Source: Duganella alba (GTDB taxonomy: Bacteria; Pseudomonadota; Gammaproteobacteria; Burkholderiales; Burkholderiaceae_D). From it: 64,000 bases of DNA. Both the position numbers and the translations under genes were made by a program. Within the stretch, counting starts at the first letter, position 1, and every line of letters starts with the position of its first letter. The stretch spans positions 56,515 to 120,514 of the forward strand of contig NZ_WKJN01000018.1 in NCBI RefSeq assembly GCF_009674495.1. Reading direction: 5' to 3'. The notes below the pieces were generated by a model. That model was not told where the DNA came from. It was given only the letters and a program-made list of their open reading frames with translations, and made no database searches. Shown here one piece after another: positions 17,918 to 26,586 of this stretch.

Positions 17918-18297
17918 TATTCGCCGTCTGCCGGCCAGTCTTGCAGCATCTGCTCCAGCTGTGTCAGCTCCTGCTGGTCGACCAGCTTGCTGCCGGTGAA
18001 CATGGCCACGGGCAGCGGCGCATCCATCTCCATCACGCGGCGGCCGAAATCGTGCGCGAAGGCGGCCAGGGTGCCGACTTTCTCCAGCCGCGCGCTGTAG
18101 ACATTGATGCCGTGCACCGTCTGCATGCCGATCATCTGCTTTTCCAGCATCCGGTCCAGCGTCTTGCGGGTGGACGAAAACGACCAGCCCAACTCGTCGG
18201 CTGCGGCATCATGAATTTCGCGCGCGCTCAACGGCTGCTGTTTCCACAGCACTTTCAGCAACGTCAGCTCGCTGACGGAAGGAATCGTGACAGACAT
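17917..18297 (-). CDS. BlaI/MecI/CopY family transcriptional repressor
   Basis: 126 aa winged-helix repressor (VSELTLLKVLWKQQPLSAREIHDAA; SSTRKTLDRMLEKQMI). Such dimers block promoters until cleaved by the membrane M56 protease encoded next. Start 18297 chosen for the AGGGG ribosome site; an upstream in-frame ATG would put the operator inside the coding region. First gene of the operon with M56-M23 and the TonB receptor; the promoter contains a perfect operator (see 18325-18354), so autoregulation is expected. Confidence 0.9.
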   Translation of the reverse strand: MSVTIPSVSELTLLKVLWKQQPLSAREIHDAAADELGWSFSSTRKTLDRMLEKQMIGMQTVHGINVYSARLEKVGTLAAFAHDFGRRVMEMDAPLPVAMFTGSKLVDQQELTQLEQMLQDWPADGE

Positions 18298-18308
18298 ATT
18301 TACCCCTA

Positions 18309-18354
18309 TGCGACTAATGGGATGATTATGCGACACATGTCGCAAATCCGTCAA
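18309..18354 (-). promoter_or_regulatory. blaI-operon promoter with overlapping repressor operator
   Basis: On the minus strand: -35 TTGACG (18354-18349), 18-base spacer, -10 CATAAT (18330-18325). The spacer holds a perfect palindrome TGCGACA-CA-TGTCGCA (18329-18344); its centre, GACACATGTC, is close to the TACAnnTGTA core of CopY/BlaI sites. A second half site TGCGACT lies at 18309-18315. Position between -35 and -10 fits direct repression. Confidence 0.75.
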
Positions 18355-18592
18355 CCCATGATGCATATCAAATTAGGATATATCATTTTGTAACATTGCT
18401 TTGGATAAATTCTAAATATGTTACGATGAATCTTTTGCTAATTAGCAAGAAAGCACGGTCGTGCGCGACGGCACCAAGGGTAGCGCGGCGCGGGTAGCGG
18501 CATGAAACCGGCGGCGAGAAGCTGCATAGCGCTATACAATGCCTGTGGCCGCAGCTATCCCAGCCGCAGCCACCTGTGCATTGGAACCACAT

Positions 18593-19210
18593 ATGTATTA
18601 CGGAGAGCGCTTCAACAGCATCACGCACACCGTCGGCGCTGCGCTGGCCGCCATTGGCGGCACATTGCTGATCGTCCAGGCGGCCCGCAGCGGCGATGCC
18701 TGGAAGGTCGTCAGTTGCAGCATCTACGCCGCCACCTTGCTGGCGCTGTACCTGACGTCGACGCTGTACCACAGCCTGCGCGGCCGCGCCAAGGACGTAC
18801 TGCGGCAGATGGACTATTGCGCCATCTACCTGCTGATCGCCGGCAGTTACACGCCGTTCACGCTGGTCAGCCTGCGCGGCGCGTGGGGCTGGTCGCTGTT
18901 TGGCGTGGTGTGGGGACTGGCGCTGATCGGCATCGTGCAGGAGCTGCTGTTCGCCAAAGGCGCGCGCGTGCTCTCACTATTGATCTACGTGGCGATGGGC
19001 TGGGTGGGCGTGATCGGCGCCAGCCCGCTGATCGACGCGCTGGGCTGGAACGGATTTATGTGGCTGGCGGTTGGTGGCCTGGTGTACACCGTGGGCATCG
19101 CCTTCTTCGTCACCGACCACAAATGGCGCTACGGACACGGCGTCTGGCATTTGTTTGTACTGGGCGGCAGCGCATGCCATTTCGGCGCTGTCATGCTCTA
19201 TGTGGCGTAA
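18593..19210 (+). CDS. Hemolysin III / PAQR family membrane protein
   Basis: 205 aa with about seven membrane helices. PAQR-type metal motifs are present: TSTLYHSL in helix 2 region (~60) and HKWRYGHGVWHLF near the end. The name hemolysin III is historical; family members are probably metal-dependent lipid hydrolases or stress regulators. Start ATG 18593 chosen because the family begins YGERFNSITH; the ribosome site is weak. The LysR gene follows after 13 bases on the same strand and may be co-transcribed. Confidence 0.88.
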   Translation: MYYGERFNSITHTVGAALAAIGGTLLIVQAARSGDAWKVVSCSIYAATLLALYLTSTLYHSLRGRAKDVLRQMDYCAIYLLIAGSYTPFTLVSLRGAWGWSLFGVVWGLALIGIVQELLFAKGARVLSLLIYVAMGWVGVIGASPLIDALGWNGFMWLAVGGLVYTVGIAFFVTDHKWRYGHGVWHLFVLGGSACHFGAVMLYVA

Positions 19211-19223
19211 GGATGGAACACCC

Positions 19224-20105
19224 GTGGAAATCAATTCGGACGATTTAAAAACCTTCATCACCGTCATCGACAGCGGCACCTTGAGCGCGGCGTCGGTGCA
19301 CCTCGGGCAGACCACGTCCGGCGTCAGCCGCGCGCTGTCGCGGCTGGAGGACAAGCTGGCCACCTCGCTGCTGACGCGCACCACGCGCCGCATGGAGTTG
19401 ACCGAAGAGGGCCACCTGTTCCTGGAGAAGGCCCGCGCCATCCTTGGCGCGATGGAGGAGGCGGAAGAAACCATCCGCATCCGCCGCCAGAAGCCGGCCG
19501 GCCGCCTGTGCATCGACGCCGCCTCGCCGTTCATGCTGCATTGCGTGGTGCCGCACATGGCCGAATTCCGCGCCATGTATCCGGACATCCGCCTGGAGTT
19601 GAGCAGCAACGACCAGATCGCCGACCTGATCGAGCACCGCACCGACATCGCCATCCGCATCGGCGCGCTGAATGATTCGACGCTGCATGCGCGCGCACTC
19701 ACTTCCAGTCCGCTGTACGTGCTGGCCAGCCCGGACTACCTGGCGCGTCACGGCACGCCGCAAACGCCGGAAGACCTGGCGCAGCATTCGCTGCTGGGCT
19801 TTGTGCAGTATGAGCTGGGCAACCAGTGGCCGCTGCGTCACGCCAGCGGCAACAGCCTGCCGGTGACGCCGTCGCTGTCGGCGTCCAGCGGCGAGACGCT
19901 GCGCCAGCTGGCGCTGGCGGGCCAGGGCATCGTCTGCCTGGCGGACTTCATGACCCGCGACGATATCGCGGCCGGCCGCCTGGTCAAGGTGCTGGAGGCC
20001 GACTACACCGGCTATCGTCAGCAGATCCACGCGGTCTACTACCGCAACACGCTGCTGGCGCAGCGCATCAGCTGCTTCCTGGAGTTTTTGCAGCAAAAAC
20101 TCTGA
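19224..20105 (+). CDS. LysR-family transcriptional regulator
   Basis: 293 aa from a GTG start (AAGGATGG just upstream). N-terminal HTH (DLKTFITVIDSGTLSAASVHLG, SRALSRLEDKLATSLL, RRMELTEEG) and a LysR effector domain. Same subfamily as the regulator at 6321-7220. Its target is not evident because it is not divergent from any gene; it follows the hemolysin III gene closely. Confidence 0.92.
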   Translation: MEINSDDLKTFITVIDSGTLSAASVHLGQTTSGVSRALSRLEDKLATSLLTRTTRRMELTEEGHLFLEKARAILGAMEEAEETIRIRRQKPAGRLCIDAASPFMLHCVVPHMAEFRAMYPDIRLELSSNDQIADLIEHRTDIAIRIGALNDSTLHARALTSSPLYVLASPDYLARHGTPQTPEDLAQHSLLGFVQYELGNQWPLRHASGNSLPVTPSLSASSGETLRQLALAGQGIVCLADFMTRDDIAAGRLVKVLEADYTGYRQQIHAVYYRNTLLAQRISCFLEFLQQKL

Positions 20106-20272
20106 GCAGTAGTAGTGTGCGGGCCCGTACAGAGCGAAATCGGGCGCGTGGCTACACTGGCCTTGCGTGCCTGGAGCGCATCTCCCAAGGATGAGCAGCT
20201 CGGCAGCAGGTAAGCCGGTAGCCTCAAGTACCGGCACCAGATCAACGATGTTGCCGCCGCATGGAGGTCATC

Positions 20273-20431
20273 ATGACGCAGACTACTCACCCTTCGAAGC
20301 ACGTGGTACGTGCCTACCTTGAGCGCCGTTCGCACGAGGTGAAACCGCCTCCAACCCCGGAAGAAATCCGCCGGCAGCTCGGTTGGGGCCTGATGGCCTT
20401 CGAACAAAAAGTCGGCAACGGCCGCAACTGA
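20273..20431 (+). CDS. Small hypothetical protein, 52 aa
   Basis: Begins MTQTTHPSKHVVRAYLERR, ends EQKVGNGRN. A strong GGAGG lies 6 bases before the ATG and a terminator follows 7 bases after the stop, so it is a complete small transcription unit. Pro-rich middle (KPPPTPEEIRRQLG) and a helical C-terminal half. A hairpin (GCCGGTA/TACCGGC, 20214-20235) is in the leader. Function unknown. Confidence 0.7.
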   Translation: MTQTTHPSKHVVRAYLERRSHEVKPPPTPEEIRRQLGWGLMAFEQKVGNGRN

Positions 20432-20438
20432 CCGTCCC

Positions 20439-20472
20439 AAAACGCACCCGGCCGACGGCGTGCGTTTTTTTT
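20439..20472 (+). terminator. Terminator of the 52-aa gene
   Basis: Stem AAAACGCAC / GTGCGTTTT with a 12-base loop and eight T in a row. Confidence 0.85.
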
Positions 20473-20570
20473 CGCCGTTCACCGGCGCTTTTCCGCCGTT
20501 CGCCGAATAGCGGTTTCCCCGCCAGCCGTTCCCCGGTATTGTTCTATTCATACCGACTTGGGGGACTAAC

Positions 20571-20951
20571 ATGAATGCAGACATTGCCTACCGCTGGCGC
20601 AAACAGCTGGTCTGGGGCCTGGCGCTGATTATCGCCGGCACCGTCATCCTGCTGGCGCAACTGGACATCCTGGACATCGACCTGAACCCGGCGCACTTCT
20701 GGCGCTGGTGGCCGTGGCTCGTTGTCGTCAGCGGCGTCACCAAGATCATTCCGCCGACCACCTCGCGCCATTTCACCGAAGGCTGGTGGGAAATCTTCTT
20801 TGCCGGCTGGTGGTACGTCTCCTTCAACCACATCTGGGGCCTGGGCTTCGGCCAGACCTGGCCGGCGCTGCTGGTGGCCTGGGGCGTGGGTATGATGCTG
20901 CGGCCGCTGCTGGATAATATCTTCCCACCATCGGTCAAGGAGCAAGCATGA
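20571..20951 (+). CDS. LiaI/LiaF-like transmembrane protein (DUF5668 type)
   Basis: 126 aa with about four hydrophobic helices (LVWGLALIIAGTVILLAQL; WWPWLVVVSGVTKII; TWPALLVAWGVGMML). Resembles the LiaI/LiaF-type TM region of cell-envelope stress modules. GGGGGA ribosome site. Starts an operon with LiaF-like, LytS-like kinase and LytTR regulator genes; its stop overlaps the next start (ATGA). Confidence 0.85.
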   Translation: MNADIAYRWRKQLVWGLALIIAGTVILLAQLDILDIDLNPAHFWRWWPWLVVVSGVTKIIPPTTSRHFTEGWWEIFFAGWWYVSFNHIWGLGFGQTWPALLVAWGVGMMLRPLLDNIFPPSVKEQA

Positions 20952-21661
20952 AAAGCCGTCGCCGCGAGCGTAGCCCGGTCACGCAGATGATCATCGGCCT
21001 GTTCGTCATCGGCGTGGGCATGATGTTCCTGCTCGATAACCTGGGCTGGCTGGATTTCGATTTCCGCATCCACGTCTTCCCGACCATCCTGATCGCCGCC
21101 GGCATCCTGAAAGTGCTGCAGACACGCAGCCAGTCCGGTGTGGTCGTGGGCGGCATCATGGTCGTGGTGGGCTGCCTGTTCATGCTGAAGGAAATGGGCT
21201 GGCTGAACATCGACTGGCGCACCTTGTGGCCGGTGTTCATGATCGCGGCCGGCGTGGCGGTGGTGTTCAAATCCAACCGGCGCGCCGAGGCATCGTCCAC
21301 CGCCTTCTTCACGGAAAATCACAAGGACAGCGACGACACGCTGATCAACGCCACCGCCATCATGGGCAGCTTCAAGCGCCGCATCACCACGCCGGAATTC
21401 CGCGGCGGCGAGATCACCGCCATCATGGGCGGCTGCGACCTGGACCTGCGCCAGTCGTCAATCAACGGCGAGGCGGTGCTGAATGTGTATGCGCTGTTCG
21501 GCGGCATCACCATCAAGGTGCCGATCGACTGGACCGTGGTACTGGACGGCACACCGATCATGGGCGGCTTTGAGGAGAAGACTGTACCGCCCACCAGCAC
21601 CGGCAAGCAGCTGATCGTGCGCGGCTACGTCATCATGGGCGGACTGGAAGTGCGCAACTGA
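20948..21661 (+). CDS. LiaF-like cell-wall-active antibiotic response protein
   Basis: 237 aa. Four TM helices in the first ~105 residues with repeated GWL...D patterns (LDNLGWLDFDFRIHVFP; LKEMGWLNIDWRTLWPV), then a soluble C-terminal beta domain with repeated IMGGxx motifs (AIMGSFKRR, AIMGGCDLDL, PIMGGFEEK, VIMGGLEVRN). In Firmicutes LiaF restrains the LiaS kinase; here it probably senses envelope state for the LytS-like kinase next door. Stop and next start share one base (TGATG). Confidence 0.88.
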   Translation: MKSRRRERSPVTQMIIGLFVIGVGMMFLLDNLGWLDFDFRIHVFPTILIAAGILKVLQTRSQSGVVVGGIMVVVGCLFMLKEMGWLNIDWRTLWPVFMIAAGVAVVFKSNRRAEASSTAFFTENHKDSDDTLINATAIMGSFKRRITTPEFRGGEITAIMGGCDLDLRQSSINGEAVLNVYALFGGITIKVPIDWTVVLDGTPIMGGFEEKTVPPTSTGKQLIVRGYVIMGGLEVRN

Positions 21662-22740
21662 TGCTGGAGTTATCCTCCACCCGGCGCGGCCTGGTCATCT
21701 ACCTGCTGGTGTGGCTGTTCCTCGGTTGCGCGCTTGGCGGCGTGATCTCCGTGGCCAGCGACGCGCCGCTGGCCAACGCCATGCTGTTCGCCATCCCGCT
21801 GAACCTGGTGTACGCCTTTGCGGCGGGCTACTCGGCCTACTACCTGTGCCGCGCCTACCCGCTGGGCGGACGTCGGCCGGGGCAGATCGCGTTCGTGCTG
21901 ACGTTTGCGGCCGTGGTGTCGGGCTTTCTGTGGCTGGTGATCGGCAATCTGTGGAATGGGCTTTGCCTGTTGCCTGGCGTGCACTGGAGTGGCATCGAGA
22001 TCACGCCGCATCTGTCGCTGCTGATCGTGGTGCTGGGCGTGCTGCTGTATGGCTTTGCGGCGGCGCTGCACTATCTGGTGATCGAATTCGTGCGCGCCAA
22101 GAACGCCGAGCAGCGCGAGCTGGAATCGCTGCTGATGGCGCAGGAGGCCGAACTGCGCATGCTGCGCACGCAGATCGATCCTCACTTCCTGTTCAACAGC
22201 CTGAACTCGATCAGCGCGCTGACGTCGCAAGATCCCAAGGCGGCGCGGCGCATGACGCTGGAACTGGCCAGCTTCTTCCGTCAGAGCCTGGGCATGGAGG
22301 CGCACAGGAAGGTCACGCTGGGCGAGGAGATGATCTTGATCCGCCACTTCCTGGCGATCGAGCAGGTGCGCTTCGGCGAGCGCCTGCAAGTGGAGGAAGT
22401 GATCGGCGAGGGCGCGGCCGAGTGCCTGGTGCCGCCGATGATCATCCAGCCGCTGGTGGAGAACGCCGTCAAGCACGGCATCTGCAATATGCCGGAGGGC
22501 GGCACGGTGCGCATCACCGCGCGGCGCGCCGGCTCGATACTGCATATCGGCGTAGCCAATCCGGTGGACGCGGATATGGGGTCGATCCGCAGCGAGGGCC
22601 ACGGCATCGGCTTGACCAATGTGCGCCAGCGCCTGTCGGGCGTCTACAAGCATGAAGCCGGCATCCATTGGGGCCGGAAGGACAACAGCTTTGGCGTGGA
22701 CATCACAATGCCCGCGCAAACAAGCGAAGAAGGGGAGTAG
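21661..22740 (+). CDS. LytS/YehU-type sensor histidine kinase
   Basis: 359 aa. About four membrane helices (1-150), then a His_kinase domain of the LytS class: LRTQIDPHFLFNSLNSISAL (phospho-His in DPHFLFN), and an ATPase domain with IIQPLVENAVKHGI and GHGIGLTNVRQRL. Autophosphorylates and passes phosphate to the LytTR regulator encoded 4 bases downstream. The signal is probably relayed by the LiaF-like partner, judged by the operon. Confidence 0.93.
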   Translation: MLELSSTRRGLVIYLLVWLFLGCALGGVISVASDAPLANAMLFAIPLNLVYAFAAGYSAYYLCRAYPLGGRRPGQIAFVLTFAAVVSGFLWLVIGNLWNGLCLLPGVHWSGIEITPHLSLLIVVLGVLLYGFAAALHYLVIEFVRAKNAEQRELESLLMAQEAELRMLRTQIDPHFLFNSLNSISALTSQDPKAARRMTLELASFFRQSLGMEAHRKVTLGEEMILIRHFLAIEQVRFGERLQVEEVIGEGAAECLVPPMIIQPLVENAVKHGICNMPEGGTVRITARRAGSILHIGVANPVDADMGSIRSEGHGIGLTNVRQRLSGVYKHEAGIHWGRKDNSFGVDITMPAQTSEEGE

Positions 22741-22744
22741 GGCA

Positions 22745-23476
22745 ATGCGTATCATCATTGTGGACGACGAAATGCTGGCGCGCGGCGTGGTGCGCGAATA
22801 CCTGTCCGAGCATGCCGACGTGGAGATCGTGGCCGAATGCGCCAACGGCTTCGAGGCGGTGAAGGCGATTACCGAGTTGTCGCCGGACCTGGTGTTCCTG
22901 GATATCCAGATGCCGAAGCTGGACGGTTTTGAGGTAGCCGAACTGGCGGGCGGCAAAACGCGCTACATCTTTGCCACGGCGTTCGACCAGTATGCGATCA
23001 AGGCGTTTGAATTCCACGCGCTGGATTATCTGCTCAAGCCTTTCAGCCAGCAGCGTTTCGACCAGGCGCTGGCGCATGCGCGCGCCAATCTCGGCGCCGG
23101 CGATGGCGCGGTCGAGAAGATGGTGCGTGAGGCCACCGGCCGCAACAAGCCGCTGGGCCGCGTGCTGATACGCGATGGCGCCAAGGTCCATGTGATCAAT
23201 GCCGACAAGATCGAGTCTATCGAAGCGCAGGACGATTACGTGCAGATCCGCTCGGAAGGAAAATCGTATCTGAAGAATCAGCGCATGACCGAGCTTGAAG
23301 GACAACTCGACGCCGAGCAGTTCTTGCGCATACACCGCTCCTACATCGTCAACATCGCTTATGTCGAACGTATCGAGCAGGCGACCAAGGACAGTTATGC
23401 GGCGATCCTCAAGGACGGCAGCAGGCTTCCCATCAGCCGTACCGGCTATCAGAAAATCAAGACCGTGATGCAGTAA
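22745..23476 (+). CDS. LytTR-family response regulator
   Basis: 243 aa. Receiver domain 1-120 (IIIVDDEMLARGVVREYL; phospho-Asp in LVFLDIQMPKLDG; lysine in DYLLKPF), then LytTR DNA-binding domain ~145-240 (ESIEAQDDYVQIRSEGKSYL, FLRIHRSYIVNI, LPISRTGYQKIK). GGGGAG before ATG 22745. Output of the upstream kinase; targets unknown. Confidence 0.94.
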   Translation: MRIIIVDDEMLARGVVREYLSEHADVEIVAECANGFEAVKAITELSPDLVFLDIQMPKLDGFEVAELAGGKTRYIFATAFDQYAIKAFEFHALDYLLKPFSQQRFDQALAHARANLGAGDGAVEKMVREATGRNKPLGRVLIRDGAKVHVINADKIESIEAQDDYVQIRSEGKSYLKNQRMTELEGQLDAEQFLRIHRSYIVNIAYVERIEQATKDSYAAILKDGSRLPISRTGYQKIKTVMQ

Positions 23477-23505
23477 CGGTGCAGTATTTACCAAAGGAGA
23501 AAAAA

Positions 23506-23700
23506 ATGAATTGGCTTACCACGGTGTCCCCGATATTAATTCCGATTGTCGCGTTGCTGATTCCGATAGTCGGCATCATCGCCGGCGCGGTGCTGAAGAT
23601 ACAGAAGCTCCAGCTTCTGCACGAAACCATCCGCGTCCTGAGCGCGAACGGGCAGCAGATTCCGCAGGAGCTTCTGGATAAAATTCTTGAGAAAAAATGA
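23506..23700 (+). CDS. Small membrane protein resembling DUF6249 C-terminus
   Basis: 64 aa. One N-terminal hydrophobic segment (ILIPIVALLIPIVGIIAGAVL) and a cytoplasmic tail HETIRVLSANGQQIPQELLD, a pattern seen at the end of DUF6249-type proteins. AAGGAG sits before ATG 23506. It lies 29 bases behind the LytTR gene and is probably in the same transcript; it could be an accessory of the envelope-stress system. Confidence 0.75.
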   Translation: MNWLTTVSPILIPIVALLIPIVGIIAGAVLKIQKLQLLHETIRVLSANGQQIPQELLDKILEKK

Positions 23701-23722
23701 TGATCGCGGGCGGCCAAATTAA

Positions 23723-24187
23723 TTATTTGTTGGCGCGGTGCCCGTAACTGAGCGCGCGGGTGATTTGCCACCCGCCGTCGCGCAATCGCCAGATGATGGT
23801 GAATTCGGCGATGCCCTCGCACTTGTTGTTGCTGAACTCACAGAAGATGTGCGAGCCGGTGGCGATGGCGCCGAAGTCCTTCACCGGCACCACTTTCAAG
23901 CTGCCCGGCACCAGTTCGCGGCGGTAATTGCCGCAGACGTTGTTGCGCGTGTTGGCGATCATGGCGTCGCGGGTCCAGGTGACGCCGCCGTTATCGTGAT
24001 AGAACTCGATGTTGGTGTCGAAGTAGCTGGCGTACCTGTCCAGTTGCCCCGGCTTGTCGCACTGGTTGAAGGCGTTGAACATGTCCGTGTCCAGTTTGGC
24101 GATGGTGGCGGTCAGCGCCGCATCGTCCGTCGCATGGACGCTGCCAGCGACTGCGCACAACAATAAACTGAGGCTCCATTTCTTCAT
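23723..24187 (-). CDS. Exported NTF2-like / DUF4440 protein
   Basis: 154 aa with a signal peptide (LSLLLCAVAGSVHA). The rest is a SnoaL/DUF4440-type fold: IAKLDTDMFNAFNQCD, YFDTNIEFYHDNGGV, FTIIWRLRDGGWQITRALSYGH. Three cysteines in the mature part may form a disulfide. Family members are small ligand-binding or enzyme-like proteins; role unknown. Convergent with the small membrane protein gene. Confidence 0.85.
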   Translation of the reverse strand: MKKWSLSLLLCAVAGSVHATDDAALTATIAKLDTDMFNAFNQCDKPGQLDRYASYFDTNIEFYHDNGGVTWTRDAMIANTRNNVCGNYRRELVPGSLKVVPVKDFGAIATGSHIFCEFSNNKCEGIAEFTIIWRLRDGGWQITRALSYGHRANK

Positions 24188-24237
24188 GACCGGCTCCGTG
24201 TGGTGGCGATAAACACAATCTTATCGCGCGCCGCCGT

Positions 24238-26586
24238 TCAGGCGTCGGCGTTTTCCGACGAACCGTTGATTGCGAGGGGCGAATGGCGTTCCACGCGCCA
24301 CCAGCTGGGCATCAGCTCCTGGATTTCCGGCCGGCCGAAGCGGTCGTCGATCAGGTAGACGGTGCCGCGGTCGGACTGGGTGCGGATCACACGGCCGGCC
24401 GCCTGCACCACTTTTTGCATGCCGGGATAGGTGTAGGTATAGTCGTAGCCGGCACCGAAGATGGTCTCCATGCGCGCCCGTATCTGTTCGTTGACGGGAT
24501 TAATCTGCGGCAGGCCGAGCGTGGCGACAAACGCGCCGATCAGCCGCGCGCCAGGCAGGTCAACGCCTTCGCCGAACGAGCCGCCCAGCACGGCGAAGCC
24601 GATGCCTTCGCTGTCGAGCGTGAAGCGCTCGAGGAATTGCGCGCGCTCCGCCTCGTCCATGCGGCGCGACTGGCGCCACACCGGCACGTCCGGATGCAGC
24701 TCGCTGAACTGGTTGGCGGCCTTTTCCATGTAATCGAAGCTGCTGAAGAACGCCAGGTAGTTACCGCGCTCGCGCTGATACTGCTTGCCCATCAACTCCG
24801 CGATGGGCCGTAGCGATTGCTGGCGGTGGGCGTAGCGCGTCGAGATGTGCGCCGCCACCTGCACCGACAGCTGCTCCGCCACGAACGGCGATTCGACATC
24901 CACCCAGGCGGTGGTCTCCGGCATGCCGAGCATGTCGCCAAAGTAGTTCCATGGACTGAGCGTAGCCGAGAACAGCGCCGTGGTGTGCGTGCTTTCAAAG
25001 CGCGGCTTCAGATACGGCGCCGGCACGATGTTGCGGATGCAGAGCACCGAGTTGCTGTTGCTGGCGCGCGCACCGGCGGCCTTTTCGATATCGAACAGCG
25101 CATGGTCGCCGAAGCTCTCCGCCAGCCGCGCGAACATCAGCGCGTTGAAGTAGAAGCTTTGCAGGTCCGGCTCCACATAGCCAGGATGGTCGGCCATGTA
25201 GTCGGAGATGGCGGTGGACGCCGTCTGCAAGGCGCCCATGAACTTGTCCGGCAGCTCGGCGTAGGACTGGTATTCGGCCGTCTGGTCTTTCTCCAGCTGG
25301 TTCCATTGCTTGTGCACGCGGTCGAGCGGCTTTTTCAATTCGTCGGGAACGATCTTGCGCAGCAGCCGCAGGCTGTCGTGCTCCATGTCGGCCGAATACA
25401 TCTTGCGCGCGCGGGACACCATATTGTGCGCCTCGTCCACCAGCACGTTGACCTTCCAATCATTGAGCTGCGTCAGGCTGTGCAGCATGGCGCTGATGTC
25501 GAAGTAGTAGTTGTAGTCGCCGATGACGATGTCGCTCCAGCGCGCCATTTCGCTGCTCAGATAATACGGGCAGACGTTGTGGGCGAGGGCGATGGCGCGC
25601 AGCGTGTCGCGGTCCAGCGCCGGCGGCGCGCTGCCGTTCGCTGACGGCGCCATGATCACCAGCGCCGATTCGCGCGCGGCCGGCAGACGGTCGTAGAAGC
25701 CCTTGGCCAGCGGGCAGGAGTCGCCATGGCAGGCCTTGTCCGGATTGACGCAGGCGGTGCTCTTGGCGGCCAGCTCCAGCGTGCGCAAGGGCAGCAGCGG
25801 CGCGCCTTCGCGGATCAGGTCCACGGCATCGAGCGCCATCTGCCGGCCCGAGGTTTTCGCGGCCAGGAAGAAGATTTTGTCGACGCCATGTTCGGCGCTG
25901 GCCTTCAGCATCGGGAACAGGCTGCCGACGGTCTTGCCGATGCCGGTCGGCGCCTGCGCCAGCAGGCACACCTTGCGGTTGCTGGCGCGGTACATGGCTT
26001 CGGCGAGCTGGCGCTGGCCGGGACGGAAATCGCCGTAGGGGAAGCGCATCGCCTTCAGTTGCCAGTCGCGTTCCGCGCGGTGCGCCATTTCCTGCTGCGC
26101 CCATTGCAGGAACAGGCCACACTGCTGCTCGAAATAGGCTTGCAGGCCGGCGGCCGTGTGGTCCTCGTGCAGCACGGTTTCCTTCTGGCTGCCGATGTCG
26201 AAATACACCAGCGCCAGGCGCACCTTGTCCAGTCCCTGGTCCTGGCAGAGAAGGTGGCCGTAGATTTTCACCTGTGCCCAGTGCAGCGCGCGCTGGTTGT
26301 CCGGCATCTTCTTCAAGTCGCCACGATAGGTCTTGATTTCCTCCAGCCGGTTGGCGCGGATGTCGTAGCCGTCGGCGCGGCCGCGCACGTGCAGCGGGCC
26401 GAAGTCGCCGGACAGCGTAATCTCGGTCTGGTAGTCGTCGTCGCGGCGCGCCGTCACCACGCCATGACCGGCGATGCCTTCCTGGGCGGTGGGCGAGGGC
26501 GTGAAGCGCAGATCGAGGTCGCCGGCCTTGGCGGTGAACTCGCACAGCGCGCGCACGGCGACGGTATAGCGGGCCGGCTGCGTCAT
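24238..26586 (-). CDS. XPD/DinG-type ATP-dependent DNA helicase with N-terminal nuclease-like domain
   Basis: 782 aa. Residues ~40-180 resemble a PD-(D/E)xK nuclease (HVRGRADGYDIRANRLEEIK, HWAQVKIYGHLL). Walker A APTGIGKTVGSLFP near 210; an iron-sulfur cluster loop with four cysteines (CVNPDKACHGDSCPLAKG and HNVCPYYLSSE); DEAH box NVLVDEAHNM; motif VI QAAGRVIRTQSDRGTVYLID. A 5'-3' superfamily 2 helicase acting in DNA repair. Start overlaps the FAN1 stop (ATGA), so the two are translationally coupled. Confidence 0.92.
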   Translation of the reverse strand: MTQPARYTVAVRALCEFTAKAGDLDLRFTPSPTAQEGIAGHGVVTARRDDDYQTEITLSGDFGPLHVRGRADGYDIRANRLEEIKTYRGDLKKMPDNQRALHWAQVKIYGHLLCQDQGLDKVRLALVYFDIGSQKETVLHEDHTAAGLQAYFEQQCGLFLQWAQQEMAHRAERDWQLKAMRFPYGDFRPGQRQLAEAMYRASNRKVCLLAQAPTGIGKTVGSLFPMLKASAEHGVDKIFFLAAKTSGRQMALDAVDLIREGAPLLPLRTLELAAKSTACVNPDKACHGDSCPLAKGFYDRLPAARESALVIMAPSANGSAPPALDRDTLRAIALAHNVCPYYLSSEMARWSDIVIGDYNYYFDISAMLHSLTQLNDWKVNVLVDEAHNMVSRARKMYSADMEHDSLRLLRKIVPDELKKPLDRVHKQWNQLEKDQTAEYQSYAELPDKFMGALQTASTAISDYMADHPGYVEPDLQSFYFNALMFARLAESFGDHALFDIEKAAGARASNSNSVLCIRNIVPAPYLKPRFESTHTTALFSATLSPWNYFGDMLGMPETTAWVDVESPFVAEQLSVQVAAHISTRYAHRQQSLRPIAELMGKQYQRERGNYLAFFSSFDYMEKAANQFSELHPDVPVWRQSRRMDEAERAQFLERFTLDSEGIGFAVLGGSFGEGVDLPGARLIGAFVATLGLPQINPVNEQIRARMETIFGAGYDYTYTYPGMQKVVQAAGRVIRTQSDRGTVYLIDDRFGRPEIQELMPSWWRVERHSPLAINGSSENADA

